Source: an uncultured Paracoccaceae bacterium | GTDB lineage: Bacteria; Pseudomonadota; Alphaproteobacteria; Rhodobacterales; Rhodobacteraceae | Assembly: GCA_947503775.1 (NCBI GenBank) | Contig: CANNFE010000001.1 | Span: forward strand, 186,001-250,000 | Reading direction: 5' to 3' | DNA: 64,000 nucleotides | Shown: in pieces, positions 26,195 through 35,472 of the stretch | Position numbering within the stretch: position 1 is the stretch's first letter | How the letters are laid out: each line of letters begins with the position of its first letter | The notes under the pieces: generated by a model | What the model was told of the DNA's origin: nothing | Database searches by the model: none | Seen by the model: the letters and a program-made list of their open reading frames with translations, nothing else | Translations under genes and position numbers: made by a program

Positions 26195-26950
26195 TCAGCC
26201 GAAGGTTGCGAGCGCGGGGAAGCGTTCAAGCAACCACCACGAGAACGCGGTGAACTGCCCCGTGACCATCATCAGCCCGACGGTCCAGAGCAGAAGGCCA
26301 CTGATCCGCTCGATCCGGTCCATGTGCCGCTTCATCCAGGACATGGCGCCTGTCAGCCTTGGAAAGAAGGCGGCAACCAGCAAAAACGGGATGCCAAGAC
26401 CCATCGCGTAGAAGGCGAGAAGGGCCGTTCCCCGGGTGATGCTGGCCTCCGATGCTGCCAGATTGAGGATCGTGCCAAGGATCGGCCCGAGGCAGGGCGT
26501 CCAGCCGAAAGCAAAGGCCAGACCCAGCACATAAGCGCCGATGATGGAGCCGCCTTGATCCTCGATATCCATCCGAGCCTCCTGGTCGAGGAATCGGATC
26601 CGGTAAATCCCAAGGAAATGCGCCCCGAAGATCATGATGACGATGCCGGCGCCGATAACGAAATAGTCCTGATATTGCAGGAACATGCGCCCAAGCGCCG
26701 AAAATGCGAGACCAAGCAGCAGGAACACCGTCGACAAGCCCAGCACGAAAAGCCCGGCGGCCATCAGGACCCGGCGGCGGGCGGCGCGCGATTCGGCCAT
26801 GTCCGTGACGCTGACCCCGCCCATATAGGCCAGATATGGCGGCACGATCGGCAGGACGCAGGGGCTGAGAAAGGACAGCAGGCCGCCGGCCATTGCGATC
26901 AGGATCGCAGGCAGGAGCGTGGCATCGAGAAGGGTATTGGCGTCCAGCAT
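26195..26950 (-). CDS. ccdA: Cytochrome c biogenesis / thiol-disulfide transporter CcdA
   Basis: 251 residues from MLDANTLLDATLLPAIL; longer in-frame extensions upstream are spurious. Six membrane helices are expected. The redox cysteines are in LLSFLSPCVLPIVPPYLAYM and AFGWTPCLGPILGT. CcdA moves reducing equivalents from cytoplasmic thioredoxin to periplasmic acceptors for cytochrome c maturation. It is divergent from a TusA-like gene, with a 93-nt shared promoter region. Confidence 0.92.
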   Translation of the reverse strand: MLDANTLLDATLLPAILIAMAGGLLSFLSPCVLPIVPPYLAYMGGVSVTDMAESRAARRRVLMAAGLFVLGLSTVFLLLGLAFSALGRMFLQYQDYFVIGAGIVIMIFGAHFLGIYRIRFLDQEARMDIEDQGGSIIGAYVLGLAFAFGWTPCLGPILGTILNLAASEASITRGTALLAFYAMGLGIPFLLVAAFFPRLTGAMSWMKRHMDRIERISGLLLWTVGLMMVTGQFTAFSWWLLERFPALATFG

Positions 26951-27043
26951 GAAGACCCGCTTACGCGGGATTTTGCGCCGCGTCACCCATCCACGCGTCA
27001 CGAGAGCGTGGACGGCCTGTAACATCCCGGCTAATCGGGGGGC

Positions 27044-27274
27044 ATGTCCTATGATGATGATCTCGATGCGGTGGGTCTGTTGTGCCCGCTTCCCGTTCTC
27101 AAGGCGCGCAAACGGCTTGCCGGATTGGCTGCGGGCCAGGTGCTGCGCGTACAGGCGGATGATCCGGCCGCGGTGGTCGATATCCCGCATTTTTGCCATG
27201 AGGCCGGGCATTTGCTGGTCGAGCAGGATCTGGAGCGGGAGCCCCAGATCTATCTGATCCGCAAAGGAGGCTAG
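27044..27274 (+). CDS. TusA/SirA-family sulfur-carrier protein
   Basis: 76 residues. The signature is at the N-terminus, GLLCPLPVLKARKRL, with the sulfur-accepting Cys in CPLP; a second Cys sits in PHFCHEAGH. Members carry persulfide sulfur for tRNA thiolation, molybdenum cofactor or selenium pathways. The G-rich stretch before the ATG at 27044 can serve as ribosome site. It is divergent from ccdA, which links it to thiol chemistry by position only. Confidence 0.88.
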   Translation: MSYDDDLDAVGLLCPLPVLKARKRLAGLAAGQVLRVQADDPAAVVDIPHFCHEAGHLLVEQDLEREPQIYLIRKGG

Positions 27275-27314
27275 AGGCCCTGGCTCAAGGGCGGGGCGCC
27301 TTTTCGCGAGGGAT

Positions 27315-29951
27315 CTAGCGACCCAAGGACCACCAACCGCGGCGCTTGGGCTTGTCATCCGCCTCGGGAGCGGCATCGGCTTCGGCGGCGACAGGTTCGG
27401 GCGCTGGTTTCGCCTTTGAGACACGGGTGCGGCGGCGCTTGGGCTTCTCGGCCGGCTCGCTCTCCGCAACGGGTTCGGGCTGGACCTCTTGCGCGGCGTC
27501 GACGACCTCTTGCGGTGCGGCATCCTGAATAGTCGCGGGCTCGCGGTTCACAGGCTCGGGCTCTGCCGGCGCTTCGCTTGCCTCAGGCGCGGCCTCGGCG
27601 TCGGTCTTGTCCGCCTTGGGTCTGCGGATGCGGCGACGGCGCTTGGGCTTGTCTTCGGCAGTCTCTTCGGCTGCCTGGGGGTCCTCAGCAGCGGGTGTCC
27701 CGGCCTCTTCGACAGCTTTGGCTTCCGCCTCGACCGGAGCTGGCTCCTGCTCTGCGGGTTGAGCCACATCCTCTTGCTGCTGCTCGGAATTTTGCGTCTC
27801 GGCACCGCCATTTCCGCGACGACGGCGACGGCGGCGGCGCCGCTTTTTAGGCCGGTCTTCATCGCCCGTCTCATCGGACGCGTCGGCGATCTGAGCCTCT
27901 TCCTGCTCTTCGGCGACCGGCTCTTCTTCAAGATCCGACATCAAGGATGCATCGCCCGAGACGAAAGTCGACGGGGTCTCTGCCACGACGCGGGTTGCGG
28001 TCTTGAACTTTTCGAGCTGGAAGTCGGGGGAGATGATCGTCGGATCGCCTTCGATGCGAACGGACAGGCCGAAGCGGCCTTCGATCTGGGCGATATTCTC
28101 GCGCTTTTCGTTGATGAGATAGTTCGCGATCAAGACCGGCGCCTTGACCAGCACCTCCTTGCATTTGCCGCGCACGCCTTCCTCTTCCAGCTGGCGCAGA
28201 ATGCCGAGGGCGGTGCTGTTGTCCGAGCGCAGAAGGCCCGTGCCGTGGCAATGGGGGCATGGCTGGGTCGTCGCTTCGAGCATGCCGGGGCGCAGGCGCT
28301 GGCGCGACATCTCAAGCAGACCGAAGCCCGAGATGCGGCCCACCTGAATGCGCGCGCGGTCGGTTTTTAGCTTATCTTTCAGACGCTTCTCGACCGCAGT
28401 GTTGTTGCGGCGCTCGTCCATGTCGATGAAATCGATGACGATCAGACCGGCCAGATCGCGCAGGCGAAGCTGGCGGGCGACCTCTTCGGCTGCCTCGAGA
28501 TTGGTCTTGAGCGCGGTCTGCTCGATCGAGCCTTCCTTGGTGGCGCGGCCGGAATTGACGTCGATAGCGACAAGCGCTTCGGTCACGCCGATCACGATGT
28601 AACCGCCCGAGGGGAGCTGCACCGTCGGGTTGAACATGGCGGCCAGCGTCGTTTCGACCTGATAGCGCGCAAAGAGCGGCAGGCCGTCGCCGTAGCGTTT
28701 CACGTTCTTGGCATGGGACGGCATGATCATCTTCATGAAGTCCTTGGCCGTGCGGTAGCCGTCCTCGCCCTCGACATGGATCTCGTCGATGTCGCGATTG
28801 TAAAGGTCGCGGATCGAGCGTTTGATCAGGTTGCCCTCTTCGTAGATCTTGGCGGGCGCGATGGATTTGAGCGTCAGCTCGCGGATCTGTTCCCAGAGCC
28901 GCTGGAGGTATTCGTAATCGCGTTTGATCTCGGATTTGGTGCGTTTGGCCCCTGCGGTGCGGACGATCAGGCCCGCGCCGTCGGGCACTTCGATCTCGTT
29001 GGCGATTTCTTTTAATTTTTTTCTGTCGGCGGCATTGGTGATCTTGCGGGAGATACCGCCGCCTCGGGCGGTGTTGGGCATCAGGACGCAATATCTGCCA
29101 GCCAGAGACAAATAGGTGGTTAATGCAGCGCCCTTGTTGCCGCGCTCTTCCTTGACGACCTGCACCAGAAGGATCTGGCGGACCTTGACGACCTCCTGGA
29201 TCTTGTAGCGCTTGGGGCGCGCCTTGCGGACCGGGCGGATGTCGTCGCTGTCATCCTCGTCGGCGACGGATTCGATGTCGTCGTCTTCGGCCTCCTCGTC
29301 GGCGGGCGGGAGGGTGACCTCTTCTGGCGCCTCTTCCTTTGCCTCGGCGGGCGCCTCGTCTTCGGAGGGAGTATCTGCCTTGTTTTCTTGATCTTCCGGG
29401 GCATCCTCGGCCTTCGCATTTTCAGCGGCGGCCTCGCTTTCCTCGCGGGTTTCGATCTTGATCGGAACGAAGCCTTCGGGCGGCATGGTCAGTTCGAGCG
29501 GCTCGTTCACCTTGTCGGGATCGGGCTCTTCGAAGGTTTCCATCCCGTGGATATCTTCGGTCGTGACCGCATCATCCGACTTCGCTTCCGCCGCTTTCGT
29601 GCGGCTGCGGCGGCGGCGTTTGGGTTTTGGCTTTTCCTCTTCCTCCTCGCGCTGGCTTTCGGCATAGGCGCGTTCTTCGGCGATCAGCGCTTCGCGATCG
29701 GCGACGGGGATCTGGTAATAGTCGGGATGAATTTCCGAGAAGGCCAGAAATCCGTGGCGATTGCCGCCATATTCGATGAAGGCGGCCTGCAAAGACGGCT
29801 CTACGCGCGTGACCTTGGCGAGGTAGATATTGCCGGCAAGTTGCCGTTTTTGTTGGGATTCGAAATCAAACTCCTCGAGTTTGTTCCCGTCTACCACCAC
29901 GACGCGGGTTTCTTCCGCATGCGTGGCGTCGATTAGCATTTTCTTTGGCAT
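27315..29951 (-). CDS. rne: Ribonuclease E/G family endoribonuclease RNase E
   Basis: 878 residues from MPKKMLIDATHAEETRV. An S1 RNA-binding domain (NIYLAKVTRVEPSLQAAF) is split by a long acidic and arginine-rich insertion (about residues 95-270), as in other Rhodobacterales. The catalytic core has VAIDVNSGRATKEG and LIVIDFIDMDERRNN, which supply the metal-binding aspartates, and the zinc link CPHCHGTG. The C-terminal third is disordered, with Arg-rich blocks and Ala/Glu/Pro stretches serving as degradosome scaffold. It initiates mRNA decay and rRNA processing. A leader of more than 300 nt precedes it. Confidence 0.95.
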   Translation of the reverse strand: MPKKMLIDATHAEETRVVVVDGNKLEEFDFESQQKRQLAGNIYLAKVTRVEPSLQAAFIEYGGNRHGFLAFSEIHPDYYQIPVADREALIAEERAYAESQREEEEEKPKPKRRRRSRTKAAEAKSDDAVTTEDIHGMETFEEPDPDKVNEPLELTMPPEGFVPIKIETREESEAAAENAKAEDAPEDQENKADTPSEDEAPAEAKEEAPEEVTLPPADEEAEDDDIESVADEDDSDDIRPVRKARPKRYKIQEVVKVRQILLVQVVKEERGNKGAALTTYLSLAGRYCVLMPNTARGGGISRKITNAADRKKLKEIANEIEVPDGAGLIVRTAGAKRTKSEIKRDYEYLQRLWEQIRELTLKSIAPAKIYEEGNLIKRSIRDLYNRDIDEIHVEGEDGYRTAKDFMKMIMPSHAKNVKRYGDGLPLFARYQVETTLAAMFNPTVQLPSGGYIVIGVTEALVAIDVNSGRATKEGSIEQTALKTNLEAAEEVARQLRLRDLAGLIVIDFIDMDERRNNTAVEKRLKDKLKTDRARIQVGRISGFGLLEMSRQRLRPGMLEATTQPCPHCHGTGLLRSDNSTALGILRQLEEEGVRGKCKEVLVKAPVLIANYLINEKRENIAQIEGRFGLSVRIEGDPTIISPDFQLEKFKTATRVVAETPSTFVSGDASLMSDLEEEPVAEEQEEAQIADASDETGDEDRPKKRRRRRRRRRGNGGAETQNSEQQQEDVAQPAEQEPAPVEAEAKAVEEAGTPAAEDPQAAEETAEDKPKRRRRIRRPKADKTDAEAAPEASEAPAEPEPVNREPATIQDAAPQEVVDAAQEVQPEPVAESEPAEKPKRRRTRVSKAKPAPEPVAAEADAAPEADDKPKRRGWWSLGR

Positions 29952-30291
29952 GATGTCCGTTCGCACACGCCTCCCGCCTGCCCGAGGGGGGCGGAAAAAC
30001 GAGAGGGGCATGTCTGATTGGGGCGAGATACGTGCAGTCGACGGAGGGTGCCTTGGTGGCCCCTGCCCGGTCGATCATAGACAGCGCGCGTTTCATCGCG
30101 GTTCTTCTCCGACGCGGCCAACGGATGTGGCGCGCCCAGCTAAATGCCCGATTTCCTTGGAATATCAGGCGGTTCGTGAGCGGCGCGAAATCCCTGTTCA
30201 GGGGCGCCGCCTAATCGGTCCGGGGCGGGACGGTAAGGTCCATCACCGCCGCCGGCGAAACTCATACAGGCCCAAGCCGAGCCCTACGCCT

Positions 30292-30320
30292 ACTTAAGGG
30301 GGCGATATGGCAAATGACAA
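30292..30320 (-). promoter_or_regulatory. Candidate sigma-70-type promoter for rne
   Basis: Read on the minus strand: TTGTCA, 17 nt, TTAAGT. Spacing is ideal and the -35 differs from consensus at one position. It would start a transcript near 30285, leaving about 330 nt before the rne ATG. Confidence 0.4.
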
Positions 30321-30518
30321 TGGGCAAAGTGTGAATGGGCGGATGCCCGGCGAGACATTGGCGGTTTCGACTCGAAGGTTAACGCCTTGGGTGATGGGAA
30401 AATGAGCCTGCGGCATCCGGTCGGCATCCCGTCGGCACATGGGAGGAGGCATTCCCGTGCCTTGCCCGATTAACCCTGCGCTCGGTCCGTTTACCGGACG
30501 GGCCGCGCCGGGCGGGCA

Positions 30519-30552
30519 TCGCGACTCATAAGCGGGCGCTTATGAATCGCGA
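30519..30552. repeat. 34-bp palindrome downstream of the alpha/beta hydrolase gene
   Basis: Arms TCGCGACTCATAAGCG and CGCTTATGAATCGCGA match over 16 positions with one mismatch, separated by GG. It starts 9 nt after the hydrolase stop on the minus strand. There is no T-run, so either it is an unusual terminator or a protein-binding site. A small hairpin, GTCCG-TTTAC-CGGAC, lies just beside it near 30485-30500. Confidence 0.6.
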
Positions 30553-30560
30553 AGAGTGGC

Positions 30561-31349
30561 CTATGCCGCCTCGGACCGGACCTCGTTCGGAGGGCGCAGG
30601 TCTGCGGGATACGCGGTCTTGTCGAGCCAGGCGCGGACGGTTTGCGTGAAAAGCACCTCGTGGCTGGCGGGCCAGCCGTGACCGCCGGGCGCGATCAGAC
30701 CTCTGGCACCCGGAACTTGCCCGGCGATCTGGGTGACGGCCTTTTTGATCGTCTTGTGCTCTTTCTCGCCCGCCATGATCAAGCAGGGCCTGTCGATCTG
30801 GGCAAGGCGGTCGCGGATGTCGAAGCGGACGGCGATCCGGCTGATGGCGCGCAAGGTGGCGGCATCGGACGGAGCCTCTTCGGCGGGCCACCACGTGGAG
30901 GTGTCGGGGATGCCGAGCGCCTTGAAGGCCTGCCTGCGCGGCCAGCGGCGGGTCATCAGAGGCGAGATCAGATCGCCGAGCGGGACCATCCACCACGCGC
31001 CCTTGAGCGGTTCGATCTGAAAGCTGGTCAGGAACGCGCGTTCGACCCGATCCGGGTGGCGCAGGAGGAGCATCATGCCGGTATAGGCGCCAAGCGAGTA
31101 CCCCATGACGGGAAGCGGATCGGTGAGGCCCTCCGCGTTGAGCGCGCGGGCGACCTCGCCCGCGGCGGCCTCGATCGTGGTGAGCGGAATATGGGCGCTT
31201 TCGCCGAAGCCAGGAAGGTCGGGGCAGATGACGCGATAGCCGGGAAGAGCCTTTGCGAGCCCCTCCCAGTTTCGGCCGGTGGCGTTGCCGGGGTGAAGAA
31301 AGAGGACGGGCGTCCCGGAGGGCGCGCCAAAGACATGCAGCTTGAGCAT
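30561..31349 (-). CDS. Alpha/beta hydrolase
   Basis: 262 residues. Oxyanion region LFLHPGNATGRNWEGL, nucleophile elbow VMGYSLGAYTGM (Ser), and the late histidine in APGGHGWPAS; the acid is likely in the LIMAGEKEHK region. It is a soluble esterase/lipase-type enzyme, substrate unknown. A 9-bp hairpin ending 3 nt before the ATG would hide its ribosome site. It is followed by a large palindrome. Confidence 0.88.
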   Translation of the reverse strand: MLKLHVFGAPSGTPVLFLHPGNATGRNWEGLAKALPGYRVICPDLPGFGESAHIPLTTIEAAAGEVARALNAEGLTDPLPVMGYSLGAYTGMMLLLRHPDRVERAFLTSFQIEPLKGAWWMVPLGDLISPLMTRRWPRRQAFKALGIPDTSTWWPAEEAPSDAATLRAISRIAVRFDIRDRLAQIDRPCLIMAGEKEHKTIKKAVTQIAGQVPGARGLIAPGGHGWPASHEVLFTQTVRAWLDKTAYPADLRPPNEVRSEAA

Positions 31350-31352
31350 CGA

Positions 31353-31382
31353 AGGCTCCCGAAGGCAGACGGGCGGGAGCCT
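31353..31382 (-). promoter_or_regulatory. Hairpin sequestering the ribosome site of the alpha/beta hydrolase gene
   Basis: AGGCTCCCG and CGGGAGCCT form a perfect 9-bp stem with a 12-nt loop. The 3' arm contains GGGAG, 6 nt before the ATG at 31349. It could serve as a terminator behind dctD only weakly, since there is no T-run; translational control of the hydrolase is the better reading. Confidence 0.45.
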
Positions 31383-31457
31383 GTCCCGCCCGATCCTTAG
31401 CTATGCATGGGGGATCCCGGTTACGAGGGGCGCGCGCCCTGATTCAAGGCCCTGGCC

Positions 31458-32789
31458 CTAAAGATAATCGGCGCGTTGCAGGCCGTATTTCGCCATCTTC
31501 TCGTTGAGGGTCCGGCGGGGGAGCTGAAGCTCTTCCATGACGTTGACGATGGAGCCGCGGTGGCGGCGCATCGTGTTGTCGATGAGCATGCGCTCGAACG
31601 CTTCGACATATTCCTTGAGCGGCTTGCCTTCGGTCGTCATGACCGGCTGGGTTTCTTCGTTGTCGGCCATCAGCAGGGACGCGATGGTGCCCGTGCCGCG
31701 GCGGTTCTGCAGGACGGCGCGTTCGGCGACGTTGATCAGCTGGCGGACATTGCCGGGCCATGGGGCCTGGAGAAGCTGGGCGGCTTCCTGGGCAGAGACC
31801 TCGGGGGCGTCGCAGCCGTATTCGTCCGAGAACTGTTCGGAGAGGCGCGTGAAGAGCGACAGGATATCCTCTCCGCGCTGGCGCAGCGGCGGGACCGTGA
31901 TCTTGAGCGCCGCGAGCCGGTAATAGAGGTCGGGGCGCAGGGCATCCTCGCAGGTGCGGCCCTCATCCTGGAGGTTGCAGATCGCGACGATGCGGGTTTC
32001 GGCGGGCGTGCCCTGATCGTTGATCACTTGCAGAAGGCGCGCCTGAAGGGCTGGGCTGAGCGCCTCGATATCCTCGAGAACCAGCGTACCGCCGCGCGCC
32101 TCTTCGACGAGAGGAAGCGGATCGTCGGCCTGCGCGGGGCCAAAGAGCTTTTTGGCGAGCTGCTCTTCTTCATAGGCGCCGCAGGAGAGCAGCAGGAACT
32201 TCTTGGTTGCGCGCGCGCCGACGGCGTGGAGCGCGTGGGCGACGAGCGTCTTGCCGGTCCCGGTTTCGCCGTCGATCAGGACATGGCCGTCGGCCTGGCC
32301 GAGATCGAGGATATCCTCCTTGAGGCGCTGCATCACCGGAGAGGCGCCGATCAGCTTTTTCATGATCGCGCTGCCGTCGGACAGCTCGCGGCGCAGCGCG
32401 CGGTTGTCGAGCGTCAGGCGGCGGGCCTGCGTGGCCTTCTTGGCCAGCTCGGTCATCCGGTCGGGATTGAACGGCTTTTCGAGGAAATCATAGGCCCCGA
32501 CGCGCATCGCCTCGACCGCCATGGGCACGTCGCCGTGGCCGGTGATCATGATGACGGGGAGCGCGCTGTCGACGCTCATGATGCGCTTGAGAAAAGCCAT
32601 TCCGTCCATGCCGGGCATCTTGATATCCGAGACCACAACGCCGGGATAATCGTTGCCGAGCCCCTTGAGCGCGTCTTCGGCGGAGGGGAAGGTTTCGGTG
32701 TCGAACCCGGAGAGCGCCAGCCATTGGCTGATCGATTGGCGCATATCCTGTTCGTCGTCCACAATCGCTATTTTCATAGCCTGTGCCAT
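31458..32789 (-). CDS. dctD: DctD-like AAA+ response regulator lacking the GAFTGA loop
   Basis: 443 residues. The receiver domain has the phospho-acceptor Asp in VVVSDIKMPGMDG; the AAA+ domain has Walker A GETGTGKT and Walker B GGTLVLEDIE; the C-terminal Fis-type helix-turn-helix is at RRTLNEKMAKYGL. Between LFG and the Walker B region, where sigma-54 activators carry GAFTGA, the chain is about six residues shorter (PAQADDPLPLVEEA) and the motif is absent. Paired with dctB 5 nt upstream, it should answer C4-dicarboxylate signals, but probably not by ordinary sigma-54 contact. No dctPQM genes are in the window. Confidence 0.88.
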   Translation of the reverse strand: MAQAMKIAIVDDEQDMRQSISQWLALSGFDTETFPSAEDALKGLGNDYPGVVVSDIKMPGMDGMAFLKRIMSVDSALPVIMITGHGDVPMAVEAMRVGAYDFLEKPFNPDRMTELAKKATQARRLTLDNRALRRELSDGSAIMKKLIGASPVMQRLKEDILDLGQADGHVLIDGETGTGKTLVAHALHAVGARATKKFLLLSCGAYEEEQLAKKLFGPAQADDPLPLVEEARGGTLVLEDIEALSPALQARLLQVINDQGTPAETRIVAICNLQDEGRTCEDALRPDLYYRLAALKITVPPLRQRGEDILSLFTRLSEQFSDEYGCDAPEVSAQEAAQLLQAPWPGNVRQLINVAERAVLQNRRGTGTIASLLMADNEETQPVMTTEGKPLKEYVEAFERMLIDNTMRRHRGSIVNVMEELQLPRRTLNEKMAKYGLQRADYL

Positions 32790-32794
32790 TGGAG

Positions 32795-34543
32795 TTACTC
32801 CGCTGCTTGTGCCCCGGCCCGATAGACCGGGAGCCGAACTTCAAAGACCGCCCCGCCGTCGGGGACATTGCGTGCGGTCAGACGTCCACCGAAGTCGTTG
32901 ACGATGCCGGAGGAGATGGCAAGGCCAAGTCCGACGCCGTCGCCGGGCTGTTTGGTGGTGTAGAACGGCTCGAAGAGGCTATCGAGATCCTCGATCCCCG
33001 TGCCGTTATCGCGGATGCCAAGCGTCACCGTCTCGCCTTCGGCCAGAAGGATTTCGATGGCGGCGCCCTTCTGGCCCTTGGTGGCATCCAGCGCATTGCG
33101 CAGAAGGTTGATGATCACCTGTTCGAGCCGAAGCCTGTCGCCCAGCACGATCACCGGATGATCGGGTAACGTGCGGGTGATCGCGACGTCCCGTTCGCGC
33201 AGCTGCGGCTCCATCATCGCGAGCGCCGAGGAGATGGCGGCCCGTGTATCCATGGGCTCGAACGCCTCGCCGCCCTTGCGCGCGTAGGATTTGAGCTGGC
33301 GTGTGATCGCGCCCATCCGCTCGATCAGATCGTCGATGCGCTGGAAGGAGGAGAGCGCCTCTTCGCTGCGCTTGCGCTGGAGCAGAAGCTTGGCGCCCGC
33401 CAGGTAGGTTTTCATCGCCGCCAGCGGCTGGTTCAGCTCGTGGCTGACGGCCGCCGACATCTCGCCCAAGGCGGCGAGTTTGGAGGTTTGCGCGACGGTC
33501 TGTTCGGCGGTCTGGAGGTCCTTTTCGACCTTCTGGCGTTCGGCGATTTCTCGCTGGAGGCGCATGTTCAACTGGCGAAGCTCTGCCGATTCGCGCTGGA
33601 AGATCGCAAGCCGCGACGCTGTCTTTCGGCTGGTCATCCAAAAGAGCAGCGCGAGCAGAATCGCAAAGCCCATGATCTCGAGCGCGAGGACCGAGTTCAC
33701 CCGCTCGCGCACACCCGCATAGGTCTTGAAGGAGGCGATTTTCCAGCCCTGAAACGGCACGCGCGCTTCGGTGCGCATCACCGCGTCGCCGCCCAGATAG
33801 GCCTCGCGCGGGAGCGCGGTCCAGTCGGCGGTCGACAGGATCGCCCGTTCGATCGCCGAGGGCGCGGAGGCACGATTGAGCGCCTCGTCGACGCTGAGCC
33901 CCCGCCAGCGGCCTTCGGTCGCCAAAATGATGCGGCCGCTGCTGTCGGTGACGAGAACGGCGTCGTTGGTGCTGGCCCAGGAGCGTTCGAGCCGGGCAAG
34001 ATCGACCTCGACATAGATGACGCCGACCGCATTGCCCGCGAAATCGACCCGGCGCGAATAGATGAAGGCATAGCCGGGCGTTTCGCGCTCGGCCACGTTG
34101 AACACGGTCCATTCCGCGCGCAGGGCGCTGACGAAGAACGGCGCCTGCCGGTGGTTTTCGCCCAGCCGGGTCCGGTCGGTCGAGGCCACCACCTGCCCGT
34201 CCCGGTCAAGCAGCATCAGGGAGGCTGCCGCGCTTTCATCGGTAAAGGAGAGGAGCCGCTGCGTCGTCTGGGTGTAATCGCCGGAATTGAGCGCGCCGAT
34301 CAGCGTGGGGTTCTGGGCCAGAAGCTGTGGCGTGTTCTGGGCGCTGCGCAACTCGGCCACGAGGTTGCCCGCATAAAGCGTCAGATCGATTTCGGCGCGT
34401 TGGCGCGTGCGCTCGGTAAAGCGTTCGGTCAGCATCACATTGGTGAACCAGATCGCCGCGATGGCCGCGAGAACAAGCACCGCCAAGGCGATCCTCTGGG
34501 GCCAGACCCGTGGTCCAGGCCGGGGTGCGGGCAACTCTGACAT
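32795..34543 (-). CDS. dctB: DctB-like sensor histidine kinase
   Basis: 582 residues. A first membrane helix (residues 17-38), a periplasmic double-PAS-type sensor (about 40-280), a second helix (GFAILLALLFWMT), a coiled linker, then HisKA (MSAAVSHELNQPLAAMKTYL with the phospho-His) and an HATPase domain (NLLRNALDA; DNGTGI; GVGLGLAIS). DctB proteins sense C4-dicarboxylates in the periplasm and phosphorylate DctD. The kinase precedes dctD by 5 nt. Ligand assignment rests on family resemblance and pairing. Confidence 0.9.
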   Translation of the reverse strand: MSELPAPRPGPRVWPQRIALAVLVLAAIAAIWFTNVMLTERFTERTRQRAEIDLTLYAGNLVAELRSAQNTPQLLAQNPTLIGALNSGDYTQTTQRLLSFTDESAAASLMLLDRDGQVVASTDRTRLGENHRQAPFFVSALRAEWTVFNVAERETPGYAFIYSRRVDFAGNAVGVIYVEVDLARLERSWASTNDAVLVTDSSGRIILATEGRWRGLSVDEALNRASAPSAIERAILSTADWTALPREAYLGGDAVMRTEARVPFQGWKIASFKTYAGVRERVNSVLALEIMGFAILLALLFWMTSRKTASRLAIFQRESAELRQLNMRLQREIAERQKVEKDLQTAEQTVAQTSKLAALGEMSAAVSHELNQPLAAMKTYLAGAKLLLQRKRSEEALSSFQRIDDLIERMGAITRQLKSYARKGGEAFEPMDTRAAISSALAMMEPQLRERDVAITRTLPDHPVIVLGDRLRLEQVIINLLRNALDATKGQKGAAIEILLAEGETVTLGIRDNGTGIEDLDSLFEPFYTTKQPGDGVGLGLAISSGIVNDFGGRLTARNVPDGGAVFEVRLPVYRAGAQAAE

Positions 34544-34574
34544 TAAACTATGCTACGCCTGTGGCGCCTCTCGC

Positions 34575-35243
34575 TCAAGCGTCGGCAAGCTGCGCGGTGA
34601 GCGCGGCAAAAAGAAGCGCACCGTCCTGGCCGCCAAGCGCGGCATCGGCGGCGCGTTCCGGATGGGGCATCAGACCGAGGATGCGGCGGTTCTCGGACAG
34701 GATCCCGGCGATGTCGCGCACGGACCCGTTGGGATTGTCCGCATAGGTGAAGGCGATGCGGTCCTCGCCCTCGAGCCGGGCCAGCGTGTCAGCATCGGCC
34801 TGATAATTGCCGTCGTGATGGGCAATGGGGATGTCGATCCGCTGCCCGTCCTTGTAGCGGGCGGTGAAGGGGCTGTCCGTGGTGCCAACCGTCAGAGCCT
34901 CGGTCCTGCACAGGAAGGTGAGCCGGGCATTGCGCATCAGCACGCCGGGCAGCAGCCCCGTTTCGGTCAGGATCTGAAAGCCGTTGCAGACGCCCAGCAC
35001 GTAGCCGCCCCGCTCGGCATGCGCCTTAAGCGGGGCGCAGATCGGCGCATTGGCCGCGATGGCGCCGCAGCGCAGGTAGTCACCGAAAGAAAACCCGCCG
35101 GGGACCGCCACCAGATCCGTGCCGTCCGGAATCCGGTCGTCCTTGTGCCAGACCATGGAGACATCGGCCCCCGCCTGGCGCAGGGCGACGGCCATGTCGC
35201 GGTCGCAGTTGGAGCCGGGGAAGACGAGAACGGCGGCTTTCAT
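34575..35243 (-). CDS. purQ: Phosphoribosylformylglycinamidine synthase glutaminase subunit PurQ
   Basis: 222 residues from [18 protein letters not shown]; a longer in-frame extension is not supported. The class I amidotransferase triad is visible: nucleophile Cys in [10 protein letters not shown] and His/Glu in MPHPERAAD. PurQ supplies ammonia to PurL with PurS in step 4 of purine synthesis. purS and purC lie 2 kb upstream on the same strand, with two unrelated genes between; purL is not in the window. Confidence 0.95.
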   Translation of the reverse strand: MKAAVLVFPGSNCDRDMAVALRQAGADVSMVWHKDDRIPDGTDLVAVPGGFSFGDYLRCGAIAANAPICAPLKAHAERGGYVLGVCNGFQILTETGLLPGVLMRNARLTFLCRTEALTVGTTDSPFTARYKDGQRIDIPIAHHDGNYQADADTLARLEGEDRIAFTYADNPNGSVRDIAGILSENRRILGLMPHPERAADAALGGQDGALLFAALTAQLADA

Positions 35244-35472
35244 GGGCAAAGGCTCTTTTCGGCATTGGAGTGTGGAGCAGCTTATCGCACGGCGCCGCTG
35301 CCTGTGCCAGATCCGAAGACATGCGCAATGCGCGATCAGATCGTGCGCCTTGTCCGGACAGGGTTGGGGCGCATGTCCGGACACGAAATCATTGACTTCG
35401 GGACATGGAATGAATTGAAACACCGCCATCGGTCCCGCTTTTTCAAATCAGTGACATCCGAAAGTCGACCCG

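Larger units (their letters stand above)
29952..30560. other. Non-coding interval holding the rne leader
   Basis: 609 bp between rne and the alpha/beta hydrolase gene; both lie on the minus strand. No gene is convincing. It contains a candidate promoter (30292-30320), probably giving rne a long 5' untranslated region, and a 34-bp palindrome at 30519-30552. Long leaders that mediate autoregulation are known for RNase E of enterobacteria; applying that here is inference. Confidence 0.5.
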
